DNA from: Roseivirga sp. E12
Lineage (GTDB): Bacteria > Bacteroidota > Bacteroidia > Cytophagales > Cyclobacteriaceae
DNA length: 64,000 bases
Direction of reading: 5' to 3'
Assembly (NCBI RefSeq): GCF_017592825.1
Contig: NZ_JAGFMD010000004.1
Span: 124,001 to 188,000, forward strand
A program made the translations under genes and the position numbers. Positions 61,027 to 64,000 of the stretch are shown one piece after another. Position 1 is the stretch's first letter, and every line of letters starts with the position of its first letter. The notes below the pieces were generated by a model. The model saw nothing but the letters and a program-made list of their open reading frames with translations. It did not search any database and had not been told where the DNA came from.

Positions 61027-62034
61027 CTAAATAATTCCTTCGTTGATTAAGTCACTGATGTGCAGGAAGCCCACCACTTTCTTGTTTTCGATAATGATTA
61101 ATTGGTTGATGTCATGCTCGCGCATTTCATTTAAAGCCCTAATCGCATATTCTCCTTTTTCAATGGTCTTCGGATTTTTTGTCATCACCTGATCAATTCG
61201 CAAAGCCGAAAAGTTGTCATGTTTTTCCAGCATGCGTCTTAAATCACCATCGGTAAATATACCAACCAGTTCATCTTTCTCATTAACAACGGCTGCAGCG
61301 CCAAGACGTTTCTTTGAAATGGTCAAAATACTGTCTTTTACCAGGTCATCCTGATTGACGATGGGGAGCTCGTTTTTTGGGTAGATATCATCCACCTTTA
61401 AGTAAAGGCGCTTGCCTAATGCTCCTCCAGGGTGGAACTTGGCAAAGTCCTGAGCGGTAAATCCTCTCGCTTGGAGTAAGCTTACCGCTAAGGCATCTCC
61501 CATGGCCATGTGAACCGTGGTACTAGTGGTTGGAGCTAAGTTGTTGGGGTCAGCCTCTTCACTGACAATAGCTTTTAAAACATGATCCACATGCTTCGCG
61601 ACAAAGCAGTCTTCGTTACTTACAAGCCCAATTGTCTTAGCGCCAGTTTGCTTCAAGAGCGGGATCAATAATTTGATTTCTTCTGTATTTCCGCTTTTGG
61701 AGATACAAAGAACAATGTCATCTGGTTGAATCATGCCCAAATCACCGTGAATAGCGTCTGCGGCATGCATGAATATCGATGGAGTACCTGTAGAGTTTAA
61801 TGTCGCCACAATTTTGTTGGCAATAATGGCACTCTTACCTATGCCTGTTACAACCAAACGACCTTTCATTTGCAGAATTTCGAGTACAGTTCGCTCGAAA
61901 TCATCATCAATGAACTTAACAATGTTCTGAATGGCCTCAGCCTCCTTGAGAAGCGTATCTTTGGCTATTGTTTGAATATTTTTCTGTAACTTCAATTCAG
62001 TCACTTTTTTAAAAGTCCGAGCAAAGATAAGCAT
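61027..62034 (-). CDS. KpsF/GutQ-type sugar-phosphate isomerase (SIS plus two CBS domains)
   Basis: 335 residues. The SIS domain spans about 45-200 (LVVTGIGKSAIIANKIVATL, ADAIHGDLGMIQPDDIVLCI, TTVHMAMGDALAVSLLQARG), and two CBS domains follow (SILTISKKRLGAAAVVNEKD; MTKNPKTIEKGEYAIRALNE). The role is conversion of ribulose-5-phosphate to arabinose-5-phosphate, first step of Kdo synthesis. The ATG at 62034 gives a slightly longer N-terminus than homologues; GTG or TTG codons shortly inside are alternatives. Transcribed divergently from recQ, with 35 nt between. Confidence 0.93.
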   Translation of the reverse strand: MLIFARTFKKVTELKLQKNIQTIAKDTLLKEAEAIQNIVKFIDDDFERTVLEILQMKGRLVVTGIGKSAIIANKIVATLNSTGTPSIFMHAADAIHGDLGMIQPDDIVLCISKSGNTEEIKLLIPLLKQTGAKTIGLVSNEDCFVAKHVDHVLKAIVSEEADPNNLAPTTSTTVHMAMGDALAVSLLQARGFTAQDFAKFHPGGALGKRLYLKVDDIYPKNELPIVNQDDLVKDSILTISKKRLGAAAVVNEKDELVGIFTDGDLRRMLEKHDNFSALRIDQVMTKNPKTIEKGEYAIRALNEMREHDINQLIIIENKKVVGFLHISDLINEGII

Positions 62035-62069
62035 TGGACTTGATCCCTTTTTAGGTTGGCAAGATTAAT

Positions 62070-64000
62070 ATGATAAGTGTAGAAGAAATCCGAGGAACTC
62101 TCAAGAAAGTCTTCGGTTACGACAAGTTCAGAGGAAACCAAGAAAAAATCATCCAGAACATACTAGAGCGTAAAAATACCTTTGTCATTATGCCGACAGG
62201 GGCTGGAAAGTCTATGTGCTATCAGATGCCTGCCATTATTCAAGAAGGTACAGCTATCGTTATTTCACCACTGATCGCCCTGATGAAAAATCAAGTAGAT
62301 CAACTTAATGCATTTGGTATAAATGCGAGATTTTTAAATTCCACCCTTTCGAAGTCAGAGATAAACAGAATAAAGAAAGCAACTCTCGAAGGAGAAGTGA
62401 AGCTCCTTTATGTGGCACCGGAATCTTTGACCAAAGAAGAGAATGTGGAATTCTTGAAGCAGGCCAATATTTCTTTTGTGGCCATCGATGAGGCCCACTG
62501 TATTTCTGAGTGGGGTCATGACTTTAGGCCAGAGTACAGGAGAATTAAATCCATCATTGCTCAAATAGGCGATATACCAATCATCGCTTTGACCGCTACG
62601 GCTACACCAAAGGTACAACTCGATATTCAGCGTAACTTGAATATGGAAGATGCCGATCTTTTCAAATCATCCTTTAACCGAGAAAACCTTTATTACGAGG
62701 TTAGGCCAAAGAAGAATGTTAAAAAGCAACTTGTAAAATTCATTCGTGAGAATAGCGGAAAGTCAGGAATCATATACTGCTTAAGTAGAAAAAAAGTAGA
62801 AGAGATAGCGGGCTTCCTACAAGTCAACGGTATTAAGGCAGCTCCTTACCACGCAGGTTTTGAGCCTTCAGTTAGAATGAAGAATCAAGATGACTTCCTC
62901 AATGAGGAGGTTGATGTTATTGTAGCCACGATTGCCTTCGGTATGGGGATAGATAAGCCAGATGTGCGATTTGTAATTCACTATGATGTGCCGAAGTCGC
63001 TAGAGGGCTATTATCAAGAAACCGGTAGAGCGGGACGTGATGGATTGGAAGGACAATGCATTATGTTCTACAAGTATGAAGACATTCTGAAGCTTGAGAA
63101 ATTCAACAAGGATAAGCCAGTTACGGAAAGAGAAAATGCCAAAGTCCTTCTCGATGAGATGTCGTCTTATTCAGAATCTGCTGTTTGCCGAAGAAAGCAA
63201 CTCCTGCATTACTTTGGGGAAGAATATGACGATACCGCCTGCAGAGCATCAGGTTTATGTGATAACTGTCGCTACGAAAGGGAAAGCTTTGATGGAAAGG
63301 ACGAAATAGTCACGGTTATCAAAACTGTAAAACAAACAGGACAAAGGTTCGGAACTACTCATTTGGTCAGTGTTATCAGAGGCTCTCAAAATCAATATGT
63401 GAAGAGTTATGGTCACGATCAATTGGATGTTTATGGAGCAGGTAAAGATCAAGACGAGCACTATTGGAAATCGCTAGTCCGACAGACCTTATTGAATGAA
63501 TTTCTTCAAAAAGACATTGAGAATATTGGCGTATTGAAACTCACAAAAAGGGGAGAAGAGTTTATCAAAAATCCTTTCAGTGTTAATATTATAAAAGACC
63601 TTGACTTCAGTGATGTCGATAAGAAGGAAGATGAAAACAACGAATCTCAAGGTTCTTCACCTATTCATGTTGGGAATGCCTACGATAAAGTGCTCTTCGA
63701 ATTATTGAAGACTGAAAGAAAGAGAATAGCAAGAGATAGAGATTTACCTCCCTACGTGATTGTTCAGGACCCTTCTTTGCAAGAAATGGCTACTACCTAT
63801 CCGACAACGGCCGAAGCATTGGCCAATGTCAATGGTATAGGCATGGGTAAGGTGCAGAAGTTTGGCGAGAGTTTCCTTGAGCTCATTAAGCAATATGTGG
63901 AAGAGAATGACATAGGTATTGAAGATGTTGTTGTCATTAAAACCGCAGGCTCAAAATCAAAAAATAAGATTTATATCATCCAACAGATTGATCGTAAGAT
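62070..64000 (+). CDS. recQ: ATP-dependent DNA helicase RecQ, C-terminus beyond window
   Basis: 643 codons visible, ending at the window edge. Helicase motifs are complete: MPTGAGKSMCYQ (Walker A), VAIDEAHCISEWGHDFRPEY (DEAH), ALTATAT, and IAFGMGIDKPDVRFVIHYD and QETGRAGRDG in domain 2. The Zn-binding Cys cluster is CRRKQLLHYFG...CRASGLCDNC. A winged-helix RQC domain and an HRDC-like region (YDKVLFELLKTERKRIARDR; LANVNGIGMGKVQKFG) follow, then an acidic linker. Bacteroidota RecQ often continues for another 60-80 residues. The start ATG at 62070 matches homologues. Confidence 0.95.
   Translation, partial: MISVEEIRGTLKKVFGYDKFRGNQEKIIQNILERKNTFVIMPTGAGKSMCYQMPAIIQEGTAIVISPLIALMKNQVDQLNAFGINARFLNSTLSKSEINRIKKATLEGEVKLLYVAPESLTKEENVEFLKQANISFVAIDEAHCISEWGHDFRPEYRRIKSIIAQIGDIPIIALTATATPKVQLDIQRNLNMEDADLFKSSFNRENLYYEVRPKKNVKKQLVKFIRENSGKSGIIYCLSRKKVEEIAGFLQVNGIKAAPYHAGFEPSVRMKNQDDFLNEEVDVIVATIAFGMGIDKPDVRFVIHYDVPKSLEGYYQETGRAGRDGLEGQCIMFYKYEDILKLEKFNKDKPVTERENAKVLLDEMSSYSESAVCRRKQLLHYFGEEYDDTACRASGLCDNCRYERESFDGKDEIVTVIKTVKQTGQRFGTTHLVSVIRGSQNQYVKSYGHDQLDVYGAGKDQDEHYWKSLVRQTLLNEFLQKDIENIGVLKLTKRGEEFIKNPFSVNIIKDLDFSDVDKKEDENNESQGSSPIHVGNAYDKVLFELLKTERKRIARDRDLPPYVIVQDPSLQEMATTYPTTAEALANVNGIGMGKVQKFGESFLELIKQYVEENDIGIEDVVVIKTAGSKSKNKIYIIQQIDRK

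Overview
The window reads as chromosomal DNA of a Bacteroidota bacterium, most likely a marine Cytophagales (Roseivirga/Fulvivirga-like); the genus is only a guess. Supporting signs are AT-rich DNA, weak ribosome-binding sites, TAnnTTTG-like -7 motifs, a hybrid two-component system with an AraC-type output domain, and GWxTD, DUF2723, DUF4221 and methylmalonyl-CoA epimerase genes. I see no rRNA, CRISPR array, insertion sequence or prophage.

Region 1 (1-2.5 kb) holds the front of an exopolysaccharide export operon on the minus strand: a Wza-type outer-membrane lipoprotein followed by a GumC/Wzc-type chain-length protein cut by the window edge. Region 2 (2.5-19.5 kb) is accessory DNA: two AraC regulators, a SnoaL/membrane/YHS/MOSC group, a peroxiredoxin operon with a cyclase-like DUF2652 protein, a 1398-residue hybrid sensor, an exported isochorismatase-like hydrolase, a TlpA thioredoxin, a TolB-like propeller protein and a LuxR-type regulator. 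A dispersed intergenic repeat occurs about five times here. Its best-conserved part, read on the minus strand, resembles the C-terminal tail of RlmD, whose gene lies just beyond at 20.6 kb.

Region 3 (19.5-25.6 kb) has an SDR oxidoreductase, rlmD, methylmalonyl-CoA epimerase between two REP-like palindromes, an unknown gene overlapping an IscA-type Fe-S carrier, a membrane protein and a nitrilase-fold hydrolase. Region 4 (25.7-45.8 kb) holds complex I in two minus-strand blocks, nuoABCD and nuoHIJKLMN. About 6 kb of unrelated genes (murI, an ABC permease with its PadR regulator, an NHL/TPR protein, tRNA-Lys, a TPR/SH3 protein) lie between them. nuoE, nuoF and nuoG are not in the window. A four-helix-bundle gene sits between nuoH and nuoI, and NuoI has a long Lys/Pro-rich tail. 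The second block runs on into a PurF-like amidotransferase, the nitrilase and the membrane protein, ending at a terminator near 23.6 kb.

Region 5 (45.8-64 kb) is mostly housekeeping: icd, panB, a MscS channel, a PRPP transferase, an Lrp regulator, a TPR protein, a large DUF2723 membrane protein, a methyltransferase, GWxTD, rlmB, a mannose-1-phosphate guanylyltransferase, a KpsF-type isomerase and recQ (cut by the window edge). In its middle is a small operon of two related exported Cys-containing peptides and a DUF4221 lipoprotein.
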